Origin: Microplitis mediator
Taxonomy: Eukaryota > Arthropoda > Insecta > Hymenoptera > Braconidae
Length of the DNA: 64,000 nt
Assembly (NCBI RefSeq): GCF_029852145.1
Contig: NC_079971.1
Location: 16,022,667-16,086,666, forward strand
Direction: 5' to 3'
Shown: positions 1 to 10,020 of the stretch, in pieces
How the letters are laid out: every line of letters begins with the position of its first letter
Numbering within the stretch: position 1 is the first letter of the stretch
Notes under the pieces: model-generated
The model's database searches: none
Seen by the model: only the letters and a program-made list of their open reading frames with translations
What the model was told of the DNA's origin: nothing
Made by a program: the position numbers and the translations under genes

Positions 1-87
1 TATATTTTTTATTTTTTTGTTAATTTCCAAAACTTTATTTACCATGATTATTGATACTAATTTGCTAATTTTTTTAATTTCTAGAAA

Positions 88-405
88 ATGGACTTTACGA
101 AAATAAATGATGTCAATCAATTGAAGGGATTTTTACCAGTTAAAAAATTCAACGAGTTGGAGATCAACATCGAACATCAAATCACAATGCTGAAACAAGT
201 TACAACCAAGTTTGGACCGAAGATTCTAGCTACAATCAATAAGGAATTTTCTGTCTTTCTACCCAATCGAACGGTGAAAATGCTAACATCAGATCCTAAA
301 CAATTAGAGGAATTAACCACTGTTGCATCCAACAATGAGCTGTTCATTATTAGTTTTGGTGGACAGTACAATCCATTTGAGTTTCGTCACCATCAAGCTG
401 AATAG
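88..405 (+). CDS. Small conserved provirus protein, 105 aa, possible OB-fold nucleic-acid-binding protein
   Basis: This is the first gene of element 1; its homologue in element 2 is at 35194-35511. Both start MDFTKIN and share a central block (TKFG, then an FxVxLP-[NK]-R core) and an aromatic C-terminus (GG-[QK]-YN-x-FEF). I do not recognise a named family. The short beta-rich pattern would suit an OB-fold single-stranded-DNA-binding protein, which is an inference only. A pyrimidine tract and AG lie 3 bases before the ATG (positions 60-84), so the ATG probably opens the second exon after a leader intron, as in element 2. A neighbouring gene on the other strand begins 3' of it after about 130 bases. 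Confidence 0.75.
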   Translation: MDFTKINDVNQLKGFLPVKKFNELEINIEHQITMLKQVTTKFGPKILATINKEFSVFLPNRTVKMLTSDPKQLEELTTVASNNELFIISFGGQYNPFEFRHHQAE

Positions 406-537
406 AAAAATAAATGTATATAAAATAATAATCACATAATAATAATTATACACTATAAGATTTGTATTCGATAAAATGTAAATAATAGAAGTTATTGAAA
501 GTAAAAAGAATTTTTTTTATTTTAAAATATTATATCA

Positions 538-1633
538 TCATTGCATATTCATTTCATATACATTCACATCATTCATATAAATATTTAAGTGAACATTAAC
601 ATTAAAATTGTATGTATTATAACAATATTGTTGTTGTTGTTGTTGTTGTTGTTCCTGGTAGTTCGCGTGTTGTCGTTGCTGCTGTCGTTGTTGTTGTTGT
701 TGTTGTTCTCGTTCTCTCTGCTGATATTGTTGTAATAGCTGTGGTGGAGGTGTGCATGAGGTGGTAGATCGTGATGATGCTGAGTACTGTGTTGGTGATG
801 GTGTATGTTGTCGTCCTAAAGCACGACCATGCATATAATCCAAAAAGCTATTGTCAGATTCTTCTGTTGATTGTAAATGGAAAATCTCATCAACTTCTTG
901 ATCATCAGGTGTCACCTCAGTTACCCATCCTGATGGAGGTATTATGAGATCTGGTGATGTTGAGGAGGGATTTTGAGAGGTCCAAACAAAATCTGATGAG
1001 GATGATGATTCAAGATCATAATTACACTCAGTTACCCATCCTGATGGTGGAATTGTAAGATCTGGCGATGTTGATGATGATTCTCCAGAGCACCAAAGAA
1101 CGGATGATGCTGCTGATGATGCTATCGGAGATAATGGTGGGGAGGTCCCCATAAAAAACTTATAAACATCTGGAGTACTTAGCTCAGATATTTGTTGCTC
1201 GGAATCTCTTTTATCGTCTGATGTTGATGAAAATATACCTTCTTGAGTTAATGTAGCATTCATACGACTCATTGAGGCATCATCCATGAAAAAATATTTA
1301 TCAGATTCACAAATATCCTGGTTGACATCTTCAGGCATTATGAATCCCCAGACATTGAACCCCATGTCTGTTAATATGCATGGGGCTCCATTATTAATGT
1401 TAAATATGCCATCAACAATATACTCATCGTTTGATATCCGCATCCAAACCTCACTCATCACAATCCTCCACATGTTGATAAGCCCGAACATATCAACCCA
1501 CAGTTGCGGGAAGTAACAGGCACTTTCAAATATCTGTAACAAAAAGAAAAAAAAATTAAACAATATATTCAACCATTTTTGGTAAAAAATTAAAAAGATT
1601 CATTAATATTCAAACCTTTTTAACTGATTCCAT
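538..1633 (-). CDS. Spliced glutamine-rich protein of element 1
   Basis: The long open frame ends at 538. Its first 13 codons (1572-1534) are really an intron end: a T-rich tract and CAG at 1534-1536. An ATG at 1633 opens a 6-codon exon ending at 1616, and a GT at 1615-1614 gives an 82-base intron that keeps the frame. The protein has an N-terminal globular part (CYFPQLW, then IFNIN-NGAP-x-x-LT and a WGF motif), a long Ser/Thr/Pro/Asp-rich acidic middle containing two near-identical repeats (SPDL-x-IPPSGWVTE), and a Gln/Arg-rich C-terminus. The N-terminal motifs recur in the element 2 gene at 42446-43562. Acidic and Gln-rich composition resembles transcriptional activators; function unproven. 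Confidence 0.7.
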
Positions 1634-2790
1634 TATTAAAAAATCGTTTCACAAGCGTCGAGTGACTGAAGTTTTTATTCCTGAAAAAATAAAATTATAG
1701 AGTTAATTTTCAATGATATTATTAATAATTATTTTGTATATGATTTACGAAACTTACCAATCTTATTTTCACTTTAAAATGAATTGTGAAATAATGGAAA
1801 CAGCAGTTTATATACTATTATCACTACCCTCTCCAACATATACCCTCAAACTACCTGGTGTTTATGGTATGACTTGAAAACTCAATATTATTATTGAAGA
1901 TTAAGGTGTTACCAGGTAAAAATTAAGTTTTTACATACACTCAGTCCAGCTCAGAGATATGCAAAAAGTTTCTCCATATCTTTTTCTAAGAATAGTTTAC
2001 TAATATTTTCTTCTAAAATTAAGAACATTTTAATATTTTCAATTTCTCACATCCTGCTACAAATTACCGAAACAAACACATTCTTATCTTGTGATACTAA
2101 ATTGATTTAATTACAGGAACCCATATAGAGTATAATAGTTACAGTTCATTTTACAATATTTGAAAACAACATCTCAACATTTTAAAAACTCTTAGCTTAA
2201 TCTTGAGTAGCCATTGACTGTTCTTATCATAATTATCTATTTACATAAGATATCTGTGGATAACTTACTAATGTTTTATTCTAAAATTAAGAACATTTAA
2301 ATATTTTCGATTTCTCACATCCTGCTGCAGATTACCGAAACAAACACACATTCTTATCTTTAGATACTCAATTGATTTAAATACAGGAAACTAGATTAAG
2401 TATAATAGTGACAACTCATCTTCCCAAATTTGAAAACAACATCTCAATATTTTAAAAACTCTTAGCTTAATCTTGAGGAGTCGTTGACTATTCTTATCAT
2501 AATCATCTATTTACATAGGATATCCGTAGATAACTTACTAACATTTTCTTATAAAATTAAGAATATTATAATATTTTCAATGTCTCACATCCTCCTACAG
2601 ATAATCAAAACAAAACGTCCCTTTTTTTCTGAAGATATGTAGTACTGTAGACATGTTAAAATTGATTGGGGATAAAAGAAACCATACAGAATAGAATAGT
2701 ATCAGTTCGTTTTTCTCCGCCACAGGAATAATTCGATTTTTTCATCTTTAAAATATTAAGTGATTTTCAACAGCAAATAAAAAAAAAAAA
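1634..2790. repeat. Non-coding region with three tandem repeats of about 268 bp upstream of PolB
   Basis: No gene is seen. A unit containing a CTCACATCCT-x-CT core recurs at about 2046, 2314 and 2583, and includes shared blocks such as TAAAATTAAGAA, ACCGAAACAAACAC and ATCTTGAG. The first two units are nearly full length and the third is partial. The region lies between the divergent Gln-rich gene and PolB. Element 2 has different repeats at the same place, so this may be a replication or enhancer region. A GTAAGT donor on the - strand at about 1757 suggests a further leader exon for the Gln-rich gene. Confidence 0.7.
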
Positions 2791-5700
2791 ATGGCATCTG
2801 CATTATTTTCAAACTTAACTAAAACAATAATTCAAGCATATAATGAATTTACAAAGCCGGATGCAACAGTTAGTGAACATGATATATTACGCTGTCAAAA
2901 TATGTTGAAGGACAATATTATTCTTTTTAATAATTTACTATCAGACGTAAATAGTACTGTTAGTGAACGGCAAAGTTTACAGCATAATATTGGTGTGTCA
3001 TATGCATACATCGACAAATTGGCTCAGTTAGGTTCAGTTGTAGTTGGTGGAAATTTAGCTGCAAAAAGTTTAGTGCAGTGGCAGGACTTGGAAAATGCAT
3101 TTAATAACCGTATTAAAACCGGATGTATATTAAACCAAGGCCATACAGATGTGCGAACATTTTTGATGGATTCAAAAAATACATTATTCGATAAAATTAA
3201 AAATATTATTCTTCAAGAGGGTAATATTAAAGTTAGTTTAAATCTTTCGTGTTTATTCGAGAATGTGAAAGGTGGTGGTGATAAGATTGAAGAAATAAAA
3301 TCTTTTAAGACGCAGAGTAGTGAAATTTTATCAACGACAGACCTTCATAGTTGGTTTACGGACAATGTGTATGAAGTGTTGTTAAGAAAAATTGATGACT
3401 TCAATCAGAAAGACTCAGGATGGAGTCTAATTGAAGTTATGAATTTGGTTGTAAACATCTCTAGATATGCACCTTTAGAAGTTGGCATGGCGAAAGTACG
3501 AGGCATATCAACTTATGTGCGTCTTCCTCAAGACATTCAAGAAAAAAAAGCTGTCCTGAACATTGAAAACTTCGATGCTTATTGCTTTTTGTGGGCTGTC
3601 ACAGCAGCGCTATATCCCGCACGCACAAGTCATCCTGAGAAAACTCAATCATACCCTCAGTTTTCCGACTCAGAGCTAAAATACGCAGGTATAAAATTTC
3701 CGATAGTATTAAAAGATATAGCGAAGTTTGAAAGTTTGAATAATTTAGCTATAAATGTTTATGGTATAGATCCTCAAACAGTGATTAAAAATGGAAAATC
3801 GGTAATTAAAAATATAGTAATACCATTATATTTAACTAATAATTTCGATTCAAACAAACCAGTAATTCATTTATTAATGGTTGAAGCTAGTGAATCTTTA
3901 AATGATGATGTAGAAAGTTTTGAGCCAATTTTCCATTTTGCATTTATTAAAAATCTATCACGATTGATTAAAAGTCAAATTACAAAAAGTAAGAATAAAT
4001 TGTGGTTTTGTGATAGGTGTTTATGTCATTTTAAGTATCAAAACTCATTTGATAAACATAAGCTAGATTGTATAAAATTTAATAAAATTAGAATGGAACT
4101 GCCTACGGAAGAGGAAAAAATACTAAAATTTACAAATTATAAATACAAAGATATCGTACCGTTTGCTGTTTACGCTGATTTGGAGTGCACTCTGTTACCT
4201 GAGTCAGCTAATAATGATAATGGTTCTCAAACACATATCCCTCACAGTATTGCCATGTACACGCATTGTAGTTATGATGAAACTCTATGTAAATTTGAAA
4301 TAAATCGGTCACCTGATTGTATTGAGTGGTTTACAAGGAAACTTGAAAATCTTGCACATAAAGTAAACAGTTTTCTGTGGGGTGGAATAGCAATGAAACC
4401 ACTAAATTCTGAAGAAATTAGATATCACAATTCTATGAATATTTGTCATATTTGCTCGAAAGTAATATTAGCAAATGAAAAAAAATGTCATGATCACTGT
4501 CATTTTACAGGGAAATACCGGGGTCCAGCTCATAACTCTTGTAATTTAAACTTTAAGCGACCACATACAATACCTGTAGTTTTTCATAATTTATCAGGGT
4601 ATGACTCACATTTTATAATCAAAGCTATAGCTTTAGATATTAAAGGATCTACGAAACTTTTACCTTTAAATAAAGAACACTATATCTCATTTACAAAGTC
4701 AATTGAAAAAACTAGAGTCGAATTACGTTTCATAGATTCTTTTAGATTTATGGCATCAAGCATAGAAAAATTAGCTTCATATCTAACTGACGATGACAAA
4801 CAAATAACCCGTAAATACTATACTGATCCTGATAAATTCAAATTAATGATACGTAAAGGTGTGTTTCCCTATGAATACATAGATAGTGTTGATAAATTAG
4901 ATGATAAACAGTTACCAGAAAAACAATTATTTTACTCTAAGCTAAATGATAATGATGTATCCGATGAGGATTACAATCATGCTCAAGAAGTTTGGAATAA
5001 GTTTAATATTAAAACATTAGGCGAATATTCAGATTTGTATTTGAAGACAGATGTCTTATTGTTAGCGGACATTTTTGAAAATTTTCGTCATAGTTGTCAG
5101 AAGACTTATGAGCTAGACTCGTTACACTATTTTACATCACCAGGACTTAGTTTAGATGCAATGTTAAAAATGACAAATATTGAATTAGAGTTATTGACTG
5201 ATCCGGAAATGATACTCTTTATTGAAAAAGGCATTAGAGGTGGAGTATCTCAATGTACAAATCGATATGCGCAAGCAAACAATCGTTTAATGGGTGATGA
5301 TTTCGATCAAAATAAAGATGAATCATATTTAATGTACTTTGATGTAAACAATTTGTATGGGGGTGCAATGAGTATGTCATTACCTCAGAGCTCATTTAAA
5401 TGGAAGGAAAATATTACTCATGATAACATAAATACTTTATTCAATGCTAATGGTTCTGAAGGATATATATTAGAAGTAGATTTAGACTATCCGATCAATT
5501 TACATGAGCTCCATAAAGACCTACCATTGTGCCCTGAACATTTTGTACCTCCAAACTGTAAACAAGCAAAATTGGCAACAACGCTTTATTCTAAGAAAAA
5601 TTATGTTGTACATTATAAGAATCTGCAACAATATCTTACTCTAGGTATGAAGCTTGTGAAAGTTCATAGGGTTCTAAAATTTAAACAATCGGCATGGTTA

Positions 5701-6561
5701 AAATCGTATATTGATAAAAATACAGAATGTCGAAAAAATGCTAGAAATGAATTTGAAAAGAACTTTTACAAGCTCATGAACAATGCAGTATTTGGTAAAA
5801 CAATGGAAAATGTGAGAAAATATAAAGATGTTAAGTTAGTGACAAAATGGCATGGTAGATACGGTGCGAAATCTTTAATATCGAAACCAAATTTCCATAG
5901 TTTTACCATTTTTGATAAAGAATTATTATTAATTGAGTTAAAAAGAGTTAGAGCTAATTTTAATAAACCAATTTATGTTGGATTTACTATACTTGATTTA
6001 TCAAAAACTTATATTTACGATTTTCACTATAATTACATTAAAAAAAAATTTACTAATGATGAATCAAAACTTATGTATACTGATACTGATAGTTTAATTT
6101 ACTATTTTAAGGTTCCGAATATATATGAAATCATTAAACGTGATATTAAAATGTTTGACACCTCCGATTATCCTCCAAACAATATTTATGATATTCCATT
6201 AGTAAATAAAAAAGTTGTTGGTCTCATGAAAGACGAGAATAATGGTGAAATTATGAGTGAGTTTGTAGGACTTAGAGCTAAGCTGCATGCATTCAGAACT
6301 CATAAAAATATGAAAGCTAAAAAAAGAGCAAAAGGAGTCAAAGGATCAACTTTAAGAACTATCACGTTTAATGATTTTAAAAACTGTCTTGAAAAGCACA
6401 CCAATGTAATTAAACCCCAATTCCTGATTAGAAGTAATAAACATGAGGTTAAGACGATTAAACAAACTAAATTAGCTCTGAGTTGGAATGATGATAAAAG
6501 AAAGTTGCAAGAGAATTCTCCAGATACATTACCATGGGGATATAAAAAACTGAAAAATTAA
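2791..6561 (+). CDS. polB: Protein-primed family B DNA polymerase of element 1
   Basis: A 1256-residue polymerase that replicates the provirus from protein-primed termini. Visible motifs: an N-terminal conserved block with CFLW (about residue 265); a Cys/His knuckle near 402-426 (CDRC...H...C); exonuclease I with D463-x-E465; a Cys/His-rich HNH-like knuckle at about 552-584 (CHICSK ... CHDHCHFTGKYRG ... CNL); exonuclease II (HNLSGYDSHF, D605); exonuclease III (YLKTDVLLL, D754); polymerase motif A (YFDVNNLYG, D851); motif B (KLMNNAVFGKTMEN, about 990); and motif C (YTDTDS, D1098 and D1100). All catalytic acids are present and the frame is open throughout. The ATG follows an A-rich leader. The nearest family is Polinton/adintovirus PolB. 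Confidence 0.96.
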   Translation: MASALFSNLTKTIIQAYNEFTKPDATVSEHDILRCQNMLKDNIILFNNLLSDVNSTVSERQSLQHNIGVSYAYIDKLAQLGSVVVGGNLAAKSLVQWQDLENAFNNRIKTGCILNQGHTDVRTFLMDSKNTLFDKIKNIILQEGNIKVSLNLSCLFENVKGGGDKIEEIKSFKTQSSEILSTTDLHSWFTDNVYEVLLRKIDDFNQKDSGWSLIEVMNLVVNISRYAPLEVGMAKVRGISTYVRLPQDIQEKKAVLNIENFDAYCFLWAVTAALYPARTSHPEKTQSYPQFSDSELKYAGIKFPIVLKDIAKFESLNNLAINVYGIDPQTVIKNGKSVIKNIVIPLYLTNNFDSNKPVIHLLMVEASESLNDDVESFEPIFHFAFIKNLSRLIKSQITKSKNKLWFCDRCLCHFKYQNSFDKHKLDCIKFNKIRMELPTEEEKILKFTNYKYKDIVPFAVYADLECTLLPESANNDNGSQTHIPHSIAMYTHCSYDETLCKFEINRSPDCIEWFTRKLENLAHKVNSFLWGGIAMKPLNSEEIRYHNSMNICHICSKVILANEKKCHDHCHFTGKYRGPAHNSCNLNFKRPHTIPVVFHNLSGYDSHFIIKAIALDIKGSTKLLPLNKEHYISFTKSIEKTRVELRFIDSFRFMASSIEKLASYLTDDDKQITRKYYTDPDKFKLMIRKGVFPYEYIDSVDKLDDKQLPEKQLFYSKLNDNDVSDEDYNHAQEVWNKFNIKTLGEYSDLYLKTDVLLLADIFENFRHSCQKTYELDSLHYFTSPGLSLDAMLKMTNIELELLTDPEMILFIEKGIRGGVSQCTNRYAQANNRLMGDDFDQNKDESYLMYFDVNNLYGGAMSMSLPQSSFKWKENITHDNINTLFNANGSEGYILEVDLDYPINLHELHKDLPLCPEHFVPPNCKQAKLATTLYSKKNYVVHYKNLQQYLTLGMKLVKVHRVLKFKQSAWLKSYIDKNTECRKNARNEFEKNFYKLMNNAVFGKTMENVRKYKDVKLVTKWHGRYGAKSLISKPNFHSFTIFDKELLLIELKRVRANFNKPIYVGFTILDLSKTYIYDFHYNYIKKKFTNDESKLMYTDTDSLIYYFKVPNIYEIIKRDIKMFDTSDYPPNNIYDIPLVNKKVVGLMKDENNGEIMSEFVGLRAKLHAFRTHKNMKAKKRAKGVKGSTLRTITFNDFKNCLEKHTNVIKPQFLIRSNKHEVKTIKQTKLALSWNDDKRKLQENSPDTLPWGYKKLKN

Positions 6562-6602
6562 TGTATAAATATAAAAATTATAATTTTTTATTTGTAAATG
6601 AA

Positions 6603-6608
6603 AATAAA
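6603..6608 (+). terminator. Poly(A) signal of PolB, element 1
   Basis: AATAAA lies 42 bases after the PolB stop. The integrase gene ends at 6694 on the other strand, so the two transcripts converge within about 130 bases that also contain a run of T. Confidence 0.5.
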
Positions 6609-6693
6609 ATTTAAAAAAAACTAAATAACTTATTTTTTTTTTTTTTTTTTTCAAATATAATGTATTTTATTTCAGAAAAAATGTACAATTTTT

Positions 6694-7622
6694 TTATAAT
6701 TCTGATTCGCTGATCCAACTGTTATGTGAGCTGTCAAAACCAAGCCATTTCACATAAACTCGATTTCCACGCTTTTTAACAATTTTTTCAATAAGGTATA
6801 CATCAGGATATTTTACTTTGCTGAGCTCCTGTTCATAGAAGCCTCCTTCAATAGGTTGATCAAGGTAATCAGCAAGTTTATATGTCACAGGATAAGTATT
6901 TTGTATTGATTTGATTGTGAAAATTTCAGTCGTCCAGTTTGGTGTATATCCTTTCTCAAATACATGTTTATATTTGCTTATTCGTACCTTATCTCCAATT
7001 TTAAACTTTTTCTTTTTCACTGCTTGCTTGATTTGAAGAGGTTTATAAATTTTTTGTAAAACTAGTTTTTCATTGGTTGTGGTAACATCAGTCGGTTTCA
7101 TTTTAATAGTTCGATGCTTGGTATTATTATAAGTGTTAACTAGATCATCCAGTATATCGATCCATTTGTAATTTCCGCGAAATGAAAATTTTTGCCACAT
7201 TTTATTTTTTAACGTACGATTAAAGCGTTCACAGATCGATGCCTCAAGTTGCTAAATGTTGAATACATGTTAATATTGTAACGCTTCATAAGATTTTTGA
7301 ATTCTTTATTATAAAACTCTTTTCCCTGATCTACATGTAAATTTTTAGGAATGCGTCCTTGTTTTAAAATTGATTCCATAGCAGCTGTAGTATCTTTAGC
7401 ATTTTTACTCTTGATAGGCACCACCCAACTATATTTTGAAAAATTATCAATGATTGTAAGTAAATATTTATATCCGTTATTATTCGTAGAGTAAGAGATC
7501 ATGTCGACAAGATCAGCTTGCCATGTTTCGTCTAAGCCTCATATATCAACATGACGACGTGGATAATTTTTACGAGCTTGTTTATGAAGCTCTTGAGCTA
7601 TCACTGCTTTTTCACTATCCAT
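6694..7622 (-). pseudogene. Broken retroviral-type integrase with chromodomain, element 1
   Basis: This is the homologue of the intact integrase at 49603-50532. Read from the ATG at 7622, translation meets TGA at 7539-7541, where element 2 has CGA (Arg) in the motif VDI-R-GL. The core then continues (DQGKEF with the second catalytic Asp) until about 7245-7250, where one base is missing relative to element 2. This moves the region holding the catalytic Glu and the Arg-Phe-Asn motif out of frame. The C-terminal part (6694-7200) keeps an SH3-like segment and a chromodomain (VYVKWLGFDSSHNSW). Two independent lesions mean no full integrase can be made from this copy. Confidence 0.9.
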
Positions 7623-8118
7623 TTTGATTTTCGAAAAGTTTGTTCAGTTTAAGTTCTATGTCGACAATCATTCGACCATCACGCACCACTGATTTTAAAA
7701 GATTCACCGTACGTGTTGTTAGGTCATCAATCTTTTTTTGTTGAAGATCAATTATTTTCTCTAATCCAATCACTTTGGATTCCAAAGTGGAAATGAGTTC
7801 TGATGTTGATGTTTGTTTAATATCTTGTTTTGTTTCATACTCTTGTATTTTTGATTCCATGACAATGATACAAGAATTATTATGATCAATTTTTTTATTT
7901 ACAGGAACTAGTTGATTATTGATAGCAAGTTGCATAGTTTTTAAAGATATTGCATCAAATCCATCAGTAGGCTCACCAAGATTACAGAGTCTTTTATGAT
8001 CCATATCATATTGACCGTCACTAGTAAATTTAAATCCTACTCCTGCAGGGCCAACACTACCACCTTTAACATTATCATTAGATGATGTTGAGACTCGTCC
8101 AAATATATCAATACCCAT
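7615..8118 (-). CDS. Fibre-like coiled-coil protein, element 1
   Basis: A 167-residue protein, homologous to 50522-51034. It starts MGIDIFGRVS, has a GPAGVGFK-F segment, then a phage-tail-fibre-like strand (DGQYDMDHKRLCNLGEP ... DAIS) at about residues 34-58, followed by heptad-rich helix to the end (about 75-165). This domain order resembles trimeric fibre or attachment proteins. The assignment is inferred from pattern and not from a recognised family. The stop overlaps the integrase start by 8 bases, a compact viral layout. Confidence 0.7.
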   Translation of the reverse strand: MGIDIFGRVSTSSNDNVKGGSVGPAGVGFKFTSDGQYDMDHKRLCNLGEPTDGFDAISLKTMQLAINNQLVPVNKKIDHNNSCIIVMESKIQEYETKQDIKQTSTSELISTLESKVIGLEKIIDLQQKKIDDLTTRTVNLLKSVVRDGRMIVDIELKLNKLFENQNG

Positions 8119-8178
8119 TTTGTTCTATCCTCATCAACAGTTTACAGACAAGTGATGAAATCTCAGCAGTACTCATGA

Positions 8179-9189
8179 TTAATAAATAACTTTAGCTTCA
8201 CGCAACTCTTCGATAATGGAAATTATTTCATTAGAATGACTTGGGTTACCAGCAGCTTGAGATGCTGTTAGTAATCGAAGACGATCAACGAGTTCATTAC
8301 AATTGTCCCAGTAAACATAGTCAATATTTTTACGTTTTCTTGAAGCTGTCATGAGGGTCGGTAATCCTGAACCATTTTTATTTAAATTGAAGTATTTAGC
8401 TATGTAATCGTTGAATTTTTGTGTTTTTTCAGTGTAAATACTTCTTTCTGGATTATAATGCTTTCGATGTGTGTTGGTGGTCATAACGATCTCAACATAT
8501 TGATTTTCATCATCTTGAGTAATGAGAGTTTTTTTAGGCTGTTTTTTAAACAACAATTCAAGTAATCCTGGAGTTAGAGTATAATTTTTATCATTAATAA
8601 TGAAAGTAGTGTTATCTTTAAACGCAATTTCTGAATCACCAATAAATGTTCGATTATTTCTTTTACGAATACCATATCTTACATCTAGATCCTTATGATG
8701 TTTATGTAACATATTAAGATAGCTTGAGAGAGTATTAGTTGATTTATTGGGGGTACTTGTAGCATTAACATTTCTCTGTAAAATTGTTTGATTAGAACTT
8801 TCACTACTTTGATCATCAGTTATATCTTGAGTCTTTTCAGTTTGAGAATCGATAGTGTTATAAAAACTTGCATCACTTGCTTCATCGGATGAATTTGTGT
8901 GAGAAAAATTTTTTATCTGTGGCAAATTTTCGTTTTTTATCTGAGAAAAATTTTCAGTTTTTATTATTTTAGCATTTTCTACAAGCGTTTTCAGAGGTGT
9001 AACTATAGGTTTAAACATTTCACGCATTGTTTGTTCACTTGTATCTTTACCTAACTTTAATTTTTTATGTTTTTCACGGATGGCGTCACTAGCTATAGAT
9101 ATTTGGTGTAACATTTCCTGCTGTTGGGAAATATTTTTTAAATCCATGTTGTCACGATCAAGTACTTTACGTAACTGCATAAAATTCAT
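8179..9189 (-). CDS. DUF8207-like conserved Polinton protein, element 1
   Basis: This 336-residue protein is intact here and broken in element 2. It has an N-terminal helical segment (NISQQQEMLHQIS ... MFKPIVTPLKTLVE), a Ser/Thr/Asn-rich linker, a central domain (RYGIRKRNN-x-x-FIGDS ... LTPGLLELLFKK ... TNTHRKHYNPE) and a strongly conserved tail (YVYWDNCNELVDRLRLL ... NEIISIIEELREA). The central and tail motifs match what I recall of the DUF8207 family in insect Polintons; its role is unknown. Alignment with element 2 suggests the Met at 9147 as the true start rather than 9189. Confidence 0.8.
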   Translation of the reverse strand: MNFMQLRKVLDRDNMDLKNISQQQEMLHQISIASDAIREKHKKLKLGKDTSEQTMREMFKPIVTPLKTLVENAKIIKTENFSQIKNENLPQIKNFSHTNSSDEASDASFYNTIDSQTEKTQDITDDQSSESSNQTILQRNVNATSTPNKSTNTLSSYLNMLHKHHKDLDVRYGIRKRNNRTFIGDSEIAFKDNTTFIINDKNYTLTPGLLELLFKKQPKKTLITQDDENQYVEIVMTTNTHRKHYNPERSIYTEKTQKFNDYIAKYFNLNKNGSGLPTLMTASRKRKNIDYVYWDNCNELVDRLRLLTASQAAGNPSHSNEIISIIEELREAKVIY

Positions 9190-9199
9190 CGATTGACAA

Positions 9200-9907
9200 T
9201 TAATTTATACAAATAAAATTATCAAAACCTTTTCTGTATCGTCCATTATTCAAATCACTATCTTTATCAATAACAACAAAACCATATCTATTGCTAGAGT
9301 CATTATTCCAACATGCTGAGCACAATTCTTTAAAAGTATTATATGACATGTCAGTATTCACATGATCATTATAGATATGTTTTAAATTCATTTCATCTTG
9401 ACGAAAAAGTACAAGAAAATTGACATTATCACGTATCAGATGTTTTGGAATACGTGTATAAGTTTGACAAAGATAAAAACTGTCAACATCGTTATGTCTA
9501 CCCATACAAAAATATGCTCTTATATGATCTTGTTTCTCACATGCTACATCATCAAATATCATTAGTGAATTTGGCTGTGCGCCATCCGGTTTTACAACTT
9601 CTTCATGATCATTAAATGGAAAATAACCTAGACCTTCTATCGGTTGTAGAAGTGATTCTAAAAATTTATATTTCGGCTGGTTTAGAGATTTAGAATATAG
9701 ATATATATTTTCAAATCTCAAGCCGTTAGGATGAGTAATTAATGCAAGAAGCGCATTGGTTTTTCCACAATTTGATGGTCCACAGAGCACTGCACGAACG
9801 GTATTCGGTAGTAGTGTACCATGCCGTTTTGGAGATTTTTTATCTCCTTGAACGATTTGATCGAAATTAATAACTGGTAATTTAGCTGATTGTTTCTGAT
9901 ATTTCAT
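9200..9907 (-). CDS. FtsK/HerA-type genome-packaging ATPase, element 1
   Basis: A 235-residue ATPase that would drive DNA into the capsid. Walker A is GPSNCGKT at residues 43-50 and Walker B is LMIFDD ending at D119-D120. A downstream FYLCQTYTRIPKHLIRDN segment carries the conserved Gln/Arg sensor region typical of Polinton and A32-like packaging ATPases. Full length and intact, with a homologue at 52111-52824. It is transcribed away from the capsid block on the other strand, with a shared upstream region of about 110 bases. Confidence 0.93.
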   Translation of the reverse strand: MKYQKQSAKLPVINFDQIVQGDKKSPKRHGTLLPNTVRAVLCGPSNCGKTNALLALITHPNGLRFENIYLYSKSLNQPKYKFLESLLQPIEGLGYFPFNDHEEVVKPDGAQPNSLMIFDDVACEKQDHIRAYFCMGRHNDVDSFYLCQTYTRIPKHLIRDNVNFLVLFRQDEMNLKHIYNDHVNTDMSYNTFKELCSACWNNDSSNRYGFVVIDKDSDLNNGRYRKGFDNFICIN

Positions 9908-10020
9908 TTTTATTTTTCAAGATGTCGTGATGTTCATTCAACGATATTCAAATGACAACTCATTCGATTACCCATAAGTATTACCGTTTTATAGAATTTA
10001 AATTCAGTCGTGATGCATCA
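9908..10020. promoter_or_regulatory. Bidirectional upstream region between ATPase and PLA2-pX, element 1
   Basis: This short gap separates divergent genes. Motifs shared with the equivalent region of element 2 (52825-52944) are CAACGATAT, a TACCG followed by TTTATA, and a TCAGTC initiator-like site just before the start codon. The TATA-to-TCAGT spacing is only about 15 bases, so the core promoter call is tentative. Confidence 0.4.

Noticed and set aside
1534..1572. The first 13 codons of the Gln-rich frame as coding
   Set aside because: They encode a Phe/Leu run from a pyrimidine tract that ends in CAG, a typical splice acceptor.
9952..10020. Upstream ATG extension of the PLA2-pX gene
   Set aside because: The extra residues are absent in element 2 and overlap the presumed promoter motifs. 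The ATG at 10021 aligns with the element 2 start.
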